Shown here in pieces: positions 6,973 through 13,556 of a DNA stretch of 13,793 nt. Origin of the DNA: Actinomycetota bacterium (GTDB lineage: Bacteria > Actinomycetota > Acidimicrobiia > Spongiisociales > UBA11373). How positions within the stretch are numbered: position 1 is the first letter of the stretch; every line of letters begins with the position of its first letter. A program made the translations under genes and the position numbers. The notes below the pieces were generated by a model. It was not told the origin of the DNA, did no database searches, and saw nothing but the letters and a program-made list of their open reading frames with translations. The stretch covers positions 1-13,793 of the forward strand of contig DNGH01000207.1 in assembly GCA_003486285.1 (NCBI GenBank), read 5' to 3'.

Positions 6973-7004
6973 CCGGGCCGCGGTCGCCACGCAGGCACCG
7001 GGGA

Positions 7005-8012
7005 TCAATACATGATGGTGCGGGTGAGGTGGTGCGGCCTGGGAGCCGTGTGATAGGTGCTCCACAGTCGATAGTCGACCTGGGGGATGATCAGCGCCCG
7101 CTCCGGCCCGCGGCGGCGGTTGATCGCCTCGGTGAGCAGCGCCGTGGCGTACAGCGAGTGCGCCCGGATCTCGATCTCCTCGTCCGAGTCGCGGGGCAGC
7201 AGATCCCCGGATGCGATCCGCCTCTCGAGCGCGTCGGTGTACTCGAGGATCTCCATGAGCTGCAGGGCGAGCGGCACCACGTAGTCGGCGAAGGCGGTCA
7301 TGCCATCGAGATCCCGGATCACCACACCACCCACCGGGCCGACGCTGAGATGCAGCGACCACAGGGCCAGCTGCGCCAGCTTGTGGAACACCACGGTTCG
7401 GTCGTGGTAGTCGCTGTGGTCGTCGAAGCGCGGGAACTCGGTGACCAAGCGCTCGAGCAGCCCCTCTCCCCCGGCGTACATGGCAGGGGCGCAGCCCTGC
7501 ACGAATCGGTGGAACCGGCCCTGGTACCGATCCACCAGCGCCTCGCCGACGTCGTTGAGGATGGCGGCGCGTTCCTCCAGCATGGGCATCGGAATCGACC
7601 CCGTGAACATCCGGTCGAGAGCCTCGACTCCGACGCCGGCGAGGTAGTCACCATCGAGGATCGGGACGCCAGCGGTCCACGCCCGATGCAGGCAGCCGTA
7701 CATCGCCTCGCTGTCCGACCAGGTCCGTCCCAGATACTCGGTCTCGAACTTGATCCCGGTGGCGAAGTCGGTGAAGGCGAAGTCGAGACACGCCTTGAGC
7801 ATCACCGCGTCGATCACCCCTTCGGGTGCGTCGCCCCAGTCGAACGGCGCCTCCGGTCCGCCCACCGGCGGGGCGAACGGCTCGTAGGCCATCCACGCGG
7901 CGACACGCTCCACTGCCGCCGGGTCGGTGGCGACGTGGCTGCTCTCCCCCACCGCCGTCACCACCGATTGCAGGACCGGCCGGTTCCAGGCCGGGAGGCG
8001 TTGCGGGTTCAT
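7005..8012 (-). CDS. qng1: Queuosine 5'-phosphate N-glycosylase/hydrolase (Qng1, DUF2419)
   Basis: Releases the base queuine from queuosine 5'-monophosphate so that it can be re-used in tRNA. The 335-aa protein aligns by eye with remembered human QNG1 (C9orf64) over nearly its full length. Matching blocks are YLGRTWSDSEAMYGCLHRA (93-111) with GVPILDGDYLAGV, MPMLEERAAILNDVGEAL (142-159), VVFHKLAQL, MTAFADYVVPL with the family's FADY motif (241-244), EEIEIRAHSLYA (278-289), and DYRLWSTYH ending in TIMY. The open frame runs upstream to 8978, but the ATG at 8012 has a strong GGAGGA site 3 nt away, and sequence upstream of it is the shadow of the kinase gene. It is divergent from a ribokinase-like gene, with a shared promoter region. 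Most bacteria make queuosine de novo, so a salvage hydrolase is notable. Confidence 0.93.
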   Translation of the reverse strand: MNPQRLPAWNRPVLQSVVTAVGESSHVATDPAAVERVAAWMAYEPFAPPVGGPEAPFDWGDAPEGVIDAVMLKACLDFAFTDFATGIKFETEYLGRTWSDSEAMYGCLHRAWTAGVPILDGDYLAGVGVEALDRMFTGSIPMPMLEERAAILNDVGEALVDRYQGRFHRFVQGCAPAMYAGGEGLLERLVTEFPRFDDHSDYHDRTVVFHKLAQLALWSLHLSVGPVGGVVIRDLDGMTAFADYVVPLALQLMEILEYTDALERRIASGDLLPRDSDEEIEIRAHSLYATALLTEAINRRRGPERALIIPQVDYRLWSTYHTAPRPHHLTRTIMY

Positions 8013-8034
8013 CGGTCCTCCGGAAGCGTTGCGG

Positions 8035-8040
8035 GCGCTA
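8035..8040 (-). promoter_or_regulatory. Candidate -10 element (TAGCGC) for qng1
   Basis: TAGCGC on the minus strand matches TANNNT except the last base. It predicts a start near 8028 and a 16-nt leader containing the GGAGGA ribosome site (8016-8021). It shares its TA (8039-8040) with the opposing kinase -10. Confidence 0.4.
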
Positions 8041-8044
8041 GCGT
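8039..8044 (+). promoter_or_regulatory. -10 element (TAGCGT), leaderless promoter of the ribokinase-like gene
   Basis: TAGCGT ends 7 nt before the ATG at 8052, with no ribosome site between. It fixes the start of the kinase, whose open frame otherwise extends more than 1 kb upstream. Confidence 0.65.
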
Positions 8045-8051
8045 GCCCCGC

Positions 8052-8996
8052 ATGGTGGCACCCCGCGTCACACCCGGCCACGTCGCCGTCGTCGGGTCCA
8101 CCAACCTCGACCTCATCGCCTACACCCCCCGGATCCCCGAGCCCGGGGAGACCATCATCGGGGATCGGTTCGTCATGGGGTTTGGTGGCAAGGGGGCCAA
8201 CCAGGCGGTGATGGCCCGGCTTCTCGGCGCCGCGGTCGGAATGGTGAACTGCGTCGGCGACGACGCCTACGGTGAGCTGACCCGAGCCAACCTCTCCGGG
8301 TTCGGGATCGACGTCAGCCACGTCTACACGGCACCGGGGCCCAGCGGGGTGGCACCGATCTGGGTGGAACCGGACGGCACCAACCGCATCATCGTCATCC
8401 CCGGCGCCAACCATCGCCTCACCCCCGGCCAGGCCGCCGCGGCCATCGCCGGGTTCCCCACCCTCGACGTCGTGATCGGCCAGTTCGAGATCCCCCAGGA
8501 GGTCACCGTCGCGGCCTTTGCGGCGGCCCGGGAGCGCGGGGCGACGACCATCCTCAATCCGGCACCCGGAGCTGGGGTCGCACCCGAGTTGCTCGGCGCC
8601 TGCGACTGGATCATCCCCAACCAGGTCGAGTTGGCCCACCTCCTCGATGGTGAAGCCGACCCTGCGGATGACGCCGCCCTGCTGGGGGCACGGCGCCGGA
8701 TCGGGTGCGGGTTGGTGGTGACGCTCGGCGAGGCGGGGGCCGCCCTGGTGGGGAGTGATGACCGCGTCCTGCGCCTGGCGGCACCTCGGGTGGCCGTCAC
8801 CGACACCACCGGCGCCGGCGATGCCTTCGTCGGGGCCTTCGCCTTTGCGCTCGCCGCCGGACTCGACACCGCCACCGCGCTGCGACTCGGCATCGCCTGC
8901 GCCGCGGACAGCGTCACGCGTCCGGGCACCCAGACCTCCTTTCCACGGGGAGACCGGGCCGCCGCACTCCTGGCCCAAGCCTGCAGCGGCGCCTGA
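8052..8996 (+). CDS. rbsK: Ribokinase-like PfkB-family sugar/nucleoside kinase
   Basis: ATP-dependent kinase, most like ribokinase (ribose to ribose 5-phosphate). The protein is 314 aa. VVGSTNLD (13-20) and PGETIIGDRFVMGFGGKGANQAV (31-53) carry the first PfkB signature and sugar-binding Asn and Gly residues. NPAPG (169-173) and IIPNQVEL (187-194) are ribokinase-like. DTTGAGDAFVGAF (251-263) is the second PfkB signature with catalytic D257. SVTRPGTQTSFP near the end matches the corresponding ribokinase segment. The ATG at 8052 is set by a -10 hexamer 7 nt upstream. The gene is divergent from qng1 with only 39 nt between the start codons. No ribose transporter or repressor is adjacent, so a nucleoside substrate remains possible. 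Confidence 0.88.
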   Translation: MVAPRVTPGHVAVVGSTNLDLIAYTPRIPEPGETIIGDRFVMGFGGKGANQAVMARLLGAAVGMVNCVGDDAYGELTRANLSGFGIDVSHVYTAPGPSGVAPIWVEPDGTNRIIVIPGANHRLTPGQAAAAIAGFPTLDVVIGQFEIPQEVTVAAFAAARERGATTILNPAPGAGVAPELLGACDWIIPNQVELAHLLDGEADPADDAALLGARRRIGCGLVVTLGEAGAALVGSDDRVLRLAAPRVAVTDTTGAGDAFVGAFAFALAAGLDTATALRLGIACAADSVTRPGTQTSFPRGDRAAALLAQACSGA

Positions 8997-9003
8997 GGCA
9001 CCC

Positions 9004-9029
9004 CCTCGACCCTATATCGAGGGTCGAGG
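9004..9029. terminator. Bidirectional terminator hairpin between the kinase and YibE/F genes
   Basis: CCTCGACCCT (9004-9013) and AGGGTCGAGG (9020-9029) form a perfect 10-bp stem with a 6-nt loop, 7 nt after the kinase stop codon. A smaller hairpin follows: GTCGA (9047-9051) with TCGAC (9058-9062). No T-tract is present. It is the clearest hairpin in the window outside the rRNA operon. Confidence 0.75.
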
Positions 9030-9071
9030 CTCACCCTCTAGTGCAAGTCGAGGCGCGTCGACGGCAGCTGA

Positions 9072-10271
9072 TCAACCGATCTCGGAGGGATGCTGGGGTC
9101 GCCCCGCGAATTCCTCGGAAGCAAACACCGCCGCCAACCACGTGGTCAGCGGCACCGCGGCCACCAGCCCGATGCTCCCGACCAGGGTGCGGACGACCTC
9201 GACCGCCACGACCTCGCCATTGAGCACCGCCCCGATCGACTGCCCCGCAAGCACGAGGAAGAGGAGCAACGGCATCGCCGCTCCGGCGTAGGCGAGCAGC
9301 AGGGTGTTCACGGTCGAGGCGACGTGGTCGCGCCCCACCCGCAGTCCCGACCGGACCAAACCCGCCTTGCCCAGGTCCGGCCGAAGCGCATGGAGTTCCC
9401 AAACGGTCGATGCCTGTGTGACCGTGATGTCGTCGATCGCCCCCAGTGCCCCCAGAACGATGCCCGCCAGGATCAGCCCGCTCAGGTCGAAGTGCCCGGC
9501 GATCGTGATGATGAAGGCCTCGTCGGCGGTGAGTCCGCTGAATCGGGCCGCTCCCACCACCAACCACGACAGGACGGCGGTCAGCGCCAGAGCGGCGAGC
9601 GTGCCCAGCAGCGCCACCGTGGTCATGCGGGTGAATCCGTGCGCCGCATACAGGGCCAGGTAGGCGATGACCGAGGCACCGATGACGGCCACCAGCAGCG
9701 GATTGCGCCCATCCAAGATGGCCGGGATGACGAACTGGAGAAGGACCACCACGCTCCCGGCCAGGCCGATCAGGGCGGCCAGACCACGCAACCGTCCCAG
9801 GGCGACCACCACCACCGCAAAGGCCACGGCGAGCCACAACAGCAGCGGTCGCCGCTGTCGGTCGGCGTAGGAGTAGCGGAACTCGGCGGGAGCGTCCTCC
9901 TGATAGTTGAGGACGATGCGCTCCCCCGCCGCAAAGGACGGCGAGGTCTCGCTCAAGACAACCGCCAGGGAGAACTCGTGCCCGGCGTCGGGCCCCTGGG
10001 TGAGCCGCAGGACGACATCGGCGCACTCCAGCTCGGGATTGGCGAAGCACGGCGCCACCACGACGTCCTCCACCACAGCCTCATACGTGCGCGCCGTGAT
10101 CCCGATCTCCTCGAGATCGGGGCGCTCCCGGCCCGTGGGCCGTAACAGCACCACTCCGATCAGGACCCCCACGGCCAGGGCGCCGGCCAGGATCGCCGGG
10201 AGCGCCCGCATGATCCCAACCCGCTCTGGCTCGAGAAACCGTCGCAGGTCGTCGCCGCGATCTCCCGTCAC
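9072..10271 (-). CDS. YibE/F family membrane protein
   Basis: Polytopic membrane protein of unknown function. From the GTG at 10271 it is 399 aa; from the ATG at 10211 it would be 379 aa. I prefer the GTG because it overlaps the upstream DUF2277 stop codon as GTGA and the ATG lacks a ribosome site. Numbered from the ATG, there is an N-terminal membrane segment (5-23), an extracytoplasmic domain of about 100 residues with two cysteines (APCFANPELEC), and then about seven or eight membrane segments (about 122-365). YibE/F hallmarks are GLILAGIVLGALGAIDDITVTQAS (245-268) and GRDHVASTVNTLLLAYAGAAMP (293-314). The C-terminus is short and polar. It converges on the kinase gene across a hairpin. The start codon is the main uncertainty. 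Confidence 0.88.
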   Translation of the reverse strand: MTGDRGDDLRRFLEPERVGIMRALPAILAGALAVGVLIGVVLLRPTGRERPDLEEIGITARTYEAVVEDVVVAPCFANPELECADVVLRLTQGPDAGHEFSLAVVLSETSPSFAAGERIVLNYQEDAPAEFRYSYADRQRRPLLLWLAVAFAVVVVALGRLRGLAALIGLAGSVVVLLQFVIPAILDGRNPLLVAVIGASVIAYLALYAAHGFTRMTTVALLGTLAALALTAVLSWLVVGAARFSGLTADEAFIITIAGHFDLSGLILAGIVLGALGAIDDITVTQASTVWELHALRPDLGKAGLVRSGLRVGRDHVASTVNTLLLAYAGAAMPLLLFLVLAGQSIGAVLNGEVVAVEVVRTLVGSIGLVAAVPLTTWLAAVFASEEFAGRPQHPSEIG

Positions 10272-10468
10272 GACCTGACGACCAGGCCCGCCAGCAGGGC
10301 CTCGGCGCGGTCGGCGATCTCCGCCACCGCGCGGTCGAACACGGCGCGGTTCGCCGCCGACGGGACGCGGAACCCGCTGATCTTGCGGACGAACTGCAAC
10401 GCCGCGGCCTCGAGTTCTTCGCGGCTGGCGCCTTCCGGCTTTCTCAGTTGGACGATGCTGCGGCACAT
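10268..10468 (-). CDS. Small DUF2277 family protein
   Basis: A 66-aa soluble protein of unknown function. It begins MCRSIVQLRKPEG, close to the MCRNI start typical of DUF2277, followed by EELEAAALQFVRKISGF (19-35) and NRAVFDRAVAEIADRAEALL, the conserved helical region of the family. It looks full length, or slightly shorter at the C-terminus than some members. The ATG at 10468 is supported by a -10 hexamer 7 nt upstream, indicating a leaderless mRNA. Its stop codon overlaps a GTG start of the YibE/F gene, so the two are probably co-transcribed and coupled. The upstream HTH-DUF2087 gene ends only 27 nt before it, so read-through from that operon is also possible. Confidence 0.88.
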   Translation of the reverse strand: MCRSIVQLRKPEGASREELEAAALQFVRKISGFRVPSAANRAVFDRAVAEIADRAEALLAGLVVRS

Positions 10469-10475
10469 GGGCCGC

Positions 10476-10481
10476 AGGCTA
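10476..10481 (-). promoter_or_regulatory. -10 element (TAGCCT), leaderless promoter of the DUF2277-YibE/F pair
   Basis: TAGCCT on the minus strand ends 7 nt before the ATG at 10468, with no ribosome site. It lies in the 27-nt gap after the HTH-DUF2087 gene, giving the downstream pair its own promoter. Confidence 0.6.
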
Positions 10482-10495
10482 GAGCCTTGGCGCCT

Positions 10496-11038
10496 TCAGG
10501 GCTGCTCGCGGTACCGGCCGCCGGTCCGCCAGTACACCCCGTCGGCCCGCGTCATGATTCCTTCATCCACCAGATACCGGCGCAACGCGGCGAAATCGGC
10601 GTGGAACAAGGCCAGGGTGAAGTTCACCTCACGCTCGGGGTAGCGGAGCCCGGGCTCGAACTCCATGGCGAGCCGCTCCAGCACGACCCGCCGTTTGCCC
10701 TGTGAGGCCGGGATCTCCACGAGGCGGTCGCTCGAGAAGAAGGCCTGCAGGACCCGGGCCTCCACCGGGCTCCAGGGGCCCTCGATCACCTCGGGGTCGG
10801 CCTCCGGGACCCGCGGCAATTGGGAGGCGATGTGCTGCAGCAGGGCCGTGTCGAGCCTGCCGGAGACGAGCAGACCGGCCTGGGTGAGGCTGCCGATCTC
10901 GCGTTGCACCCGCCGCTGGGTGACACCAGTCGCCCCGGCGATGGCCGCGGCATCGATCTCCCCGACTGCAGCTGCGCCGAGGATGGCGAGCCGCACCGGA
11001 TCCACGGTGATACGCAGGAAAGCCGAGATGTCGAGCAC
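10496..11038 (-). CDS. HTH-DUF2087 protein, probable transcription regulator
   Basis: A 180-aa protein with two parts. Residues about 9-60 look like an ArsR/MarR-type winged helix: DPVRLAILGAAAVGEIDAAAIAGATG, then a recognition-helix-like TQRRVQREIGSLTQAGLL. Residues about 90-172 match DUF2087: VEARVLQAFF, IPASQGKRRVVLERLAMEF, YPEREVNFTLALFHADFAALRRYLVDEG and GVYWR. DUF2087 has no firm biochemical role that I know of. The GTG at 11038 has a GGAGG ribosome site about 6 nt upstream. It lies 36 nt after the SSB-like gene on the same strand and probably shares its promoter. The regulated target and any ligand are unknown. Confidence 0.85.
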   Translation of the reverse strand: MLDISAFLRITVDPVRLAILGAAAVGEIDAAAIAGATGVTQRRVQREIGSLTQAGLLVSGRLDTALLQHIASQLPRVPEADPEVIEGPWSPVEARVLQAFFSSDRLVEIPASQGKRRVVLERLAMEFEPGLRYPEREVNFTLALFHADFAALRRYLVDEGIMTRADGVYWRTGGRYREQP

Positions 11039-11074
11039 CGAGGGCCTCCGCGAACCGCTGGCCTGAGCGCGAGG

Positions 11075-11395
11075 CTAGCCCTCCTCCGGTTCCGCATCAC
11101 GCAGACAGACCTGCTCGGCGACCACCTCCAGCCGGCTGCGGCGACCGTCGTCACCGCTCCAGAAGCGGCGCTGCACGGCTCCCGCCACCCACACCCGGGT
11201 ACCGGGAGCAGGGTCGGCGTCCACGAGGGCTTCGTCGGGATCCCAGAGCGTCACCGGGACCACGTCGACCCGGCGACTCGGCTCCTCGGTGCGCACGGTC
11301 ACCAGGTACCGCGCCAGCCGGGAGCCGCTCTCGAACTGGCGGATCTCGGGGGGTGCCGCCAGTCGGCCGGCGAGCACCACGAGGTTGAGGTCCAT
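11075..11395 (-). CDS. Short single-stranded DNA-binding protein (OB fold)
   Basis: A 106-aa SSB-family protein. MDLNLVVLAGRLAAPPEIRQ matches the SSB N-terminal strand region, followed by SGSRLARYLVTVRTEE, VDVVPVTLWD, GTRVWVAGAVQRRFWS and RSRLEVVAEQV, which complete one OB fold. It lacks the Gly/Pro-rich linker and the acidic DDDIPF-type tip that canonical SSB uses to recruit partners; it ends AEPEEG. It is therefore probably a secondary SSB rather than the replicative one. An in-frame ATG at 11425 is rejected because the -10 element predicts a transcript starting near 11423. The ATG at 11395 has an AAAGGA site 8 nt upstream. It heads an operon with the HTH-DUF2087 gene. Confidence 0.85.
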   Translation of the reverse strand: MDLNLVVLAGRLAAPPEIRQFESGSRLARYLVTVRTEEPSRRVDVVPVTLWDPDEALVDADPAPGTRVWVAGAVQRRFWSGDDGRRSRLEVVAEQVCLRDAEPEEG

Positions 11396-11429
11396 GCGGG
11401 CTTTCCTTTCCGGATGCCGCGCCATGTGG

Positions 11430-11435
11430 AACCTA
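11430..11435 (-). promoter_or_regulatory. -10 element (TAGGTT) for the ssb-like/DUF2087 operon
   Basis: TAGGTT on the minus strand predicts a start near 11423 and a leader of about 28 nt that includes the AAAGGA site (11404-11409). It lies 24 bp from the divergent hydrolase -10. Confidence 0.5.
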
Positions 11436-11459
11436 GCCAGCGGGTGTGACGCTTCCGGC

Positions 11460-11465
11460 TAGCGT
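11460..11465 (+). promoter_or_regulatory. -10 element (TAGCGT), leaderless promoter of the MBL-fold hydrolase
   Basis: TAGCGT ends 7 nt before the ATG at 11473 and has the same hexamer as the kinase promoter. It rules out the upstream GTG at 11446 as the start. Confidence 0.65.
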
Positions 11466-11472
11466 CGCGGCG

Positions 11473-12399
11473 ATGCCCGAGGTCTCCGTCACCCCGCTGG
11501 GCCACGACCTCTACCTGATCGACGCCTACATGCACGACGAGGCGGAACGCCTCGCTTGCTACCTCTTCGACACCCCGAACCGGGTCCTGATCGAGTGCGG
11601 ACCCTCTCGCACCATCGGCCACCTCTACGAGGCCCTGGCTTCGATCGGGGTCGACGATGTGGCGGTGCTGGCGGTCACCCACATCCACCTGGATCACGCC
11701 GGCGGTGCCGGACACCTTGCCCGCAGGTTCCCTGCAGCCCGGATCGGGGTCCACGAGCAGGGAGCGCGCCACCTCGTGGCACCCGAGCGCCTCTGGGCCT
11801 CTGCGGAGCGCATCTACACCCCGCAGGGGATGCTCGATCTCTGGGGTCCGATGGAGCCGATCCCCGCCGAGCGCCTCCTCGTCCTCGAGGAGGGCAGCAC
11901 CCTCCCCCTGGGAAACGGACGCCACATCGAGGTGATGTACACGCCGGGCCACGCCCGCCACCACGTCGTCTTCCATGAGGCCGACACCGGAGCGGCACTG
12001 ATCGGCGATTCGGTCGGCCTGGCGTTCCCCCACGGCCACCTGGTCCATCCCAACACCCCTCCCCCCGACTTCGACCCCCACCTGGTAGCCGAGCAGATGC
12101 GCCGCATCGCGGCGCGCCAGCCGGCCTTCCTGGGCTTCGCCCACTACGGACCCGACCGGGACCCTCAGGGAACCCTGGAGACCGCGCAGCGGCGCATGTG
12201 GGATTGGGTGCGCTGGGTCGAAGGCGCCGCCGCACTCGACGATGCCGCCCTGGTGGCGGCGATGCGGGAGTGGGTGCTCGCGGGCTACCGGGCGGAAGGG
12301 TATCCCGATGACACCATCGCCCGATACGACCGCAACACCTACTGGCCGATGCAGTCCGCCGGGATACGGCGGTGGCTGTCACAATCGAGCGAGCGCTGA
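11473..12399 (+). CDS. Metallo-beta-lactamase-fold hydrolase
   Basis: Dinuclear metal hydrolase of 308 aa, of the glyoxalase II/MBL type; the substrate is unknown. The metal ligands are complete: THIHLDHAGG gives H70, H72, D74 and H75, TPGHARHH gives H160, GDSVG gives D179, and GFAHYGP gives H224. The C-terminal part (about 235-308) is helical, with WDWVRWVEG and a Trp/Tyr-rich end, and is larger than in minimal glyoxalase II proteins. The ATG at 11473 is chosen over GTG 11446 because a -10 hexamer ends 7 nt before it. It is divergent from the ssb-like operon. Its stop codon is one nucleotide from that of the convergent TPR gene, leaving no room for an intergenic terminator. Confidence 0.92.
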   Translation: MPEVSVTPLGHDLYLIDAYMHDEAERLACYLFDTPNRVLIECGPSRTIGHLYEALASIGVDDVAVLAVTHIHLDHAGGAGHLARRFPAARIGVHEQGARHLVAPERLWASAERIYTPQGMLDLWGPMEPIPAERLLVLEEGSTLPLGNGRHIEVMYTPGHARHHVVFHEADTGAALIGDSVGLAFPHGHLVHPNTPPPDFDPHLVAEQMRRIAARQPAFLGFAHYGPDRDPQGTLETAQRRMWDWVRWVEGAAALDDAALVAAMREWVLAGYRAEGYPDDTIARYDRNTYWPMQSAGIRRWLSQSSER

Positions 12400-12400
12400 G

Positions 12401-13309
12401 TCACGAAGCCGCCGCGGTGGCGCGGTCGAGTTCGTCGAGTCCCGGGAACCCGGGGGCGGCTGCCTGGATGGCTTCGTAGATGCGACGCCCGGTGCGCCGA
12501 TCGCCGAGACGGGCGGCGGCCCGCGCCGCCACGAACCACACTCGGAGTTCGCTCTCCTGAGGCGACTCGCCGATCCGGCGCGGGTTGGTGAGTTCCCAGG
12601 CCTCGCGGTCCTTGCCGACGTCGAGCAGATGGGAGCCGTAGACGACCCGGGCCTCGCGCTCGGTCTCCCGCTCGCCACCGATGCGGCGGAACGCCTCCCA
12701 CACCTCGTCTACATCGGCCGGGCGGTCCAGGGCCCGCAGTACGTCCATCTCCACCGGCATGTGAGTCGATTCGCCGGTGAGGCGGCGGAAGGTACGAAGT
12801 TCGCGCAGCGCCACCTCCCAGCGCCCGAGGCGATAAGCCGACAGTCCCAGGAGCTCGCGGATGGTGGCAGTGCGCGGCGACAGCTCCTTGGCCTCCTCGA
12901 GAAGATGGAGCGCCTTGCCATGCTTGCCGCCGGCGAATGCCTTGGCCGCGGTCTGTAGAAGCTCGAGGGTCGGCTGGATGCGCGCCTTGGGGGTCACCCG
13001 GCCCACCTCCTCCTGGATCCACCGCGGCAGATCGCCTTCGGCGGCCCAGCGCTTCCGCTCCGGTGCCGGGGCCGCCGCCCCGGTGGGGTGGCGGTCGGCT
13101 GCAGCGCCACGGGATTTGTCGGAGCGGTCTTCGGTGCGGCGCCGGTCTCCCCCGGACCCAGACCCCTTGGAAGCCTGGCGATCCGCACCGGAGGAGCGGC
13201 TTCCCTGGCCCCGGACCCGATCCGAGGAGGCGGCGTCGCGCCGGGCGCGGCCGGCACCGTCGCGCCGATCACTGCCGCGGCCGGGCGCACCATTGCCTCG
13301 ATTCGTCAT
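12401..13309 (-). CDS. TPR protein with disordered basic N-terminus
   Basis: A 302-aa protein with no enzymatic motif. Residues 1-90 are low complexity and rich in Arg, Gly, Ser, Asp and Ala, so predicted disordered. Then comes RWAAEGDLPRWIQEEVGRVTP (88-107). Residues about 112-180 form tetratricopeptide-type helices: LELLQTAAKAFAGGKHGKAL, LLEEAKELSP, then IRELLGLSAYRLGRWEVALRELRTF. More helical repeats continue to the end. Such proteins usually mediate protein-protein contacts; the partner is unknown. The ATG at 13309 has a GGGGAGG site 8 nt upstream and a -10 element near 13331. The longer frame to 13375 would run into the rRNA terminator hairpin and is rejected. It lies directly downstream of the rRNA operon on the same strand. 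Confidence 0.85.
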   Translation of the reverse strand: MTNRGNGAPGRGSDRRDGAGRARRDAASSDRVRGQGSRSSGADRQASKGSGSGGDRRRTEDRSDKSRGAAADRHPTGAAAPAPERKRWAAEGDLPRWIQEEVGRVTPKARIQPTLELLQTAAKAFAGGKHGKALHLLEEAKELSPRTATIRELLGLSAYRLGRWEVALRELRTFRRLTGESTHMPVEMDVLRALDRPADVDEVWEAFRRIGGERETEREARVVYGSHLLDVGKDREAWELTNPRRIGESPQESELRVWFVAARAAARLGDRRTGRRIYEAIQAAAPGFPGLDELDRATAAAS

Positions 13310-13330
13310 CTGCGGAACCTCCCCGAGAGG

Positions 13331-13336
13331 ATCGTA
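13331..13336 (-). promoter_or_regulatory. -10 element (TACGAT) for the TPR gene
   Basis: TACGAT on the minus strand predicts a start near 13324 and a 15-nt leader that opens with the ribosome site (13318-13324). It follows the rRNA terminator by 8 nt, giving the TPR gene its own promoter. Confidence 0.45.
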
Positions 13337-13344
13337 CCCACGCG

Positions 13345-13371
13345 AGTGGGCCGCCCATTGGGCGGCCCACT
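13345..13371 (-). terminator. rRNA operon terminator hairpin
   Basis: AGTGGGCCGCCC (13345-13356) and GGGCGGCCCACT (13360-13371) form a perfect 12-bp stem with a 3-nt loop, 7 nt past the 3' end of 5S rRNA. It is the strongest hairpin in the window. No U-tract follows, so termination would rely on the stem alone or with a factor. Confidence 0.85.
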
Positions 13372-13378
13372 TCAAAGA

Positions 13379-13497
<119 letters not shown>

Positions 13498-13505
13498 CCT
13501 GTAGA

Positions 13506-13523
13506 TGCTCGGCACCCCGAGCA
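13506..13523 (-). other. Hairpin in the 23S-5S spacer
   Basis: TGCTCGG and CCGAGCA form a perfect 7-bp stem with a 4-nt loop within the roughly 59-nt spacer. It is probably a processing element of the precursor rRNA, but its role is not shown by sequence. Confidence 0.5.
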
Positions 13524-13556
13524 CTCCATAGCGAGCACGCACATCTTGGTATCGAA

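Noticed and set aside
6813..8051. Upstream extension of the kinase frame
   Set aside because: The translation is shadow-like and antisense to qng1 and msrB. The ribokinase homology and the -10 element both point to the ATG at 8052.
8013..8978. Upstream extension of the qng1 frame
   Set aside because: It is antisense to the kinase and has shadow-like composition. The strong ribosome site and family homology start at 8012.
11396..11425. N-terminal extension of the SSB-like protein from ATG 11425
   Set aside because: The predicted transcript starts near 11423, inside that codon, and SSB homology and the ribosome site favour ATG 11395.
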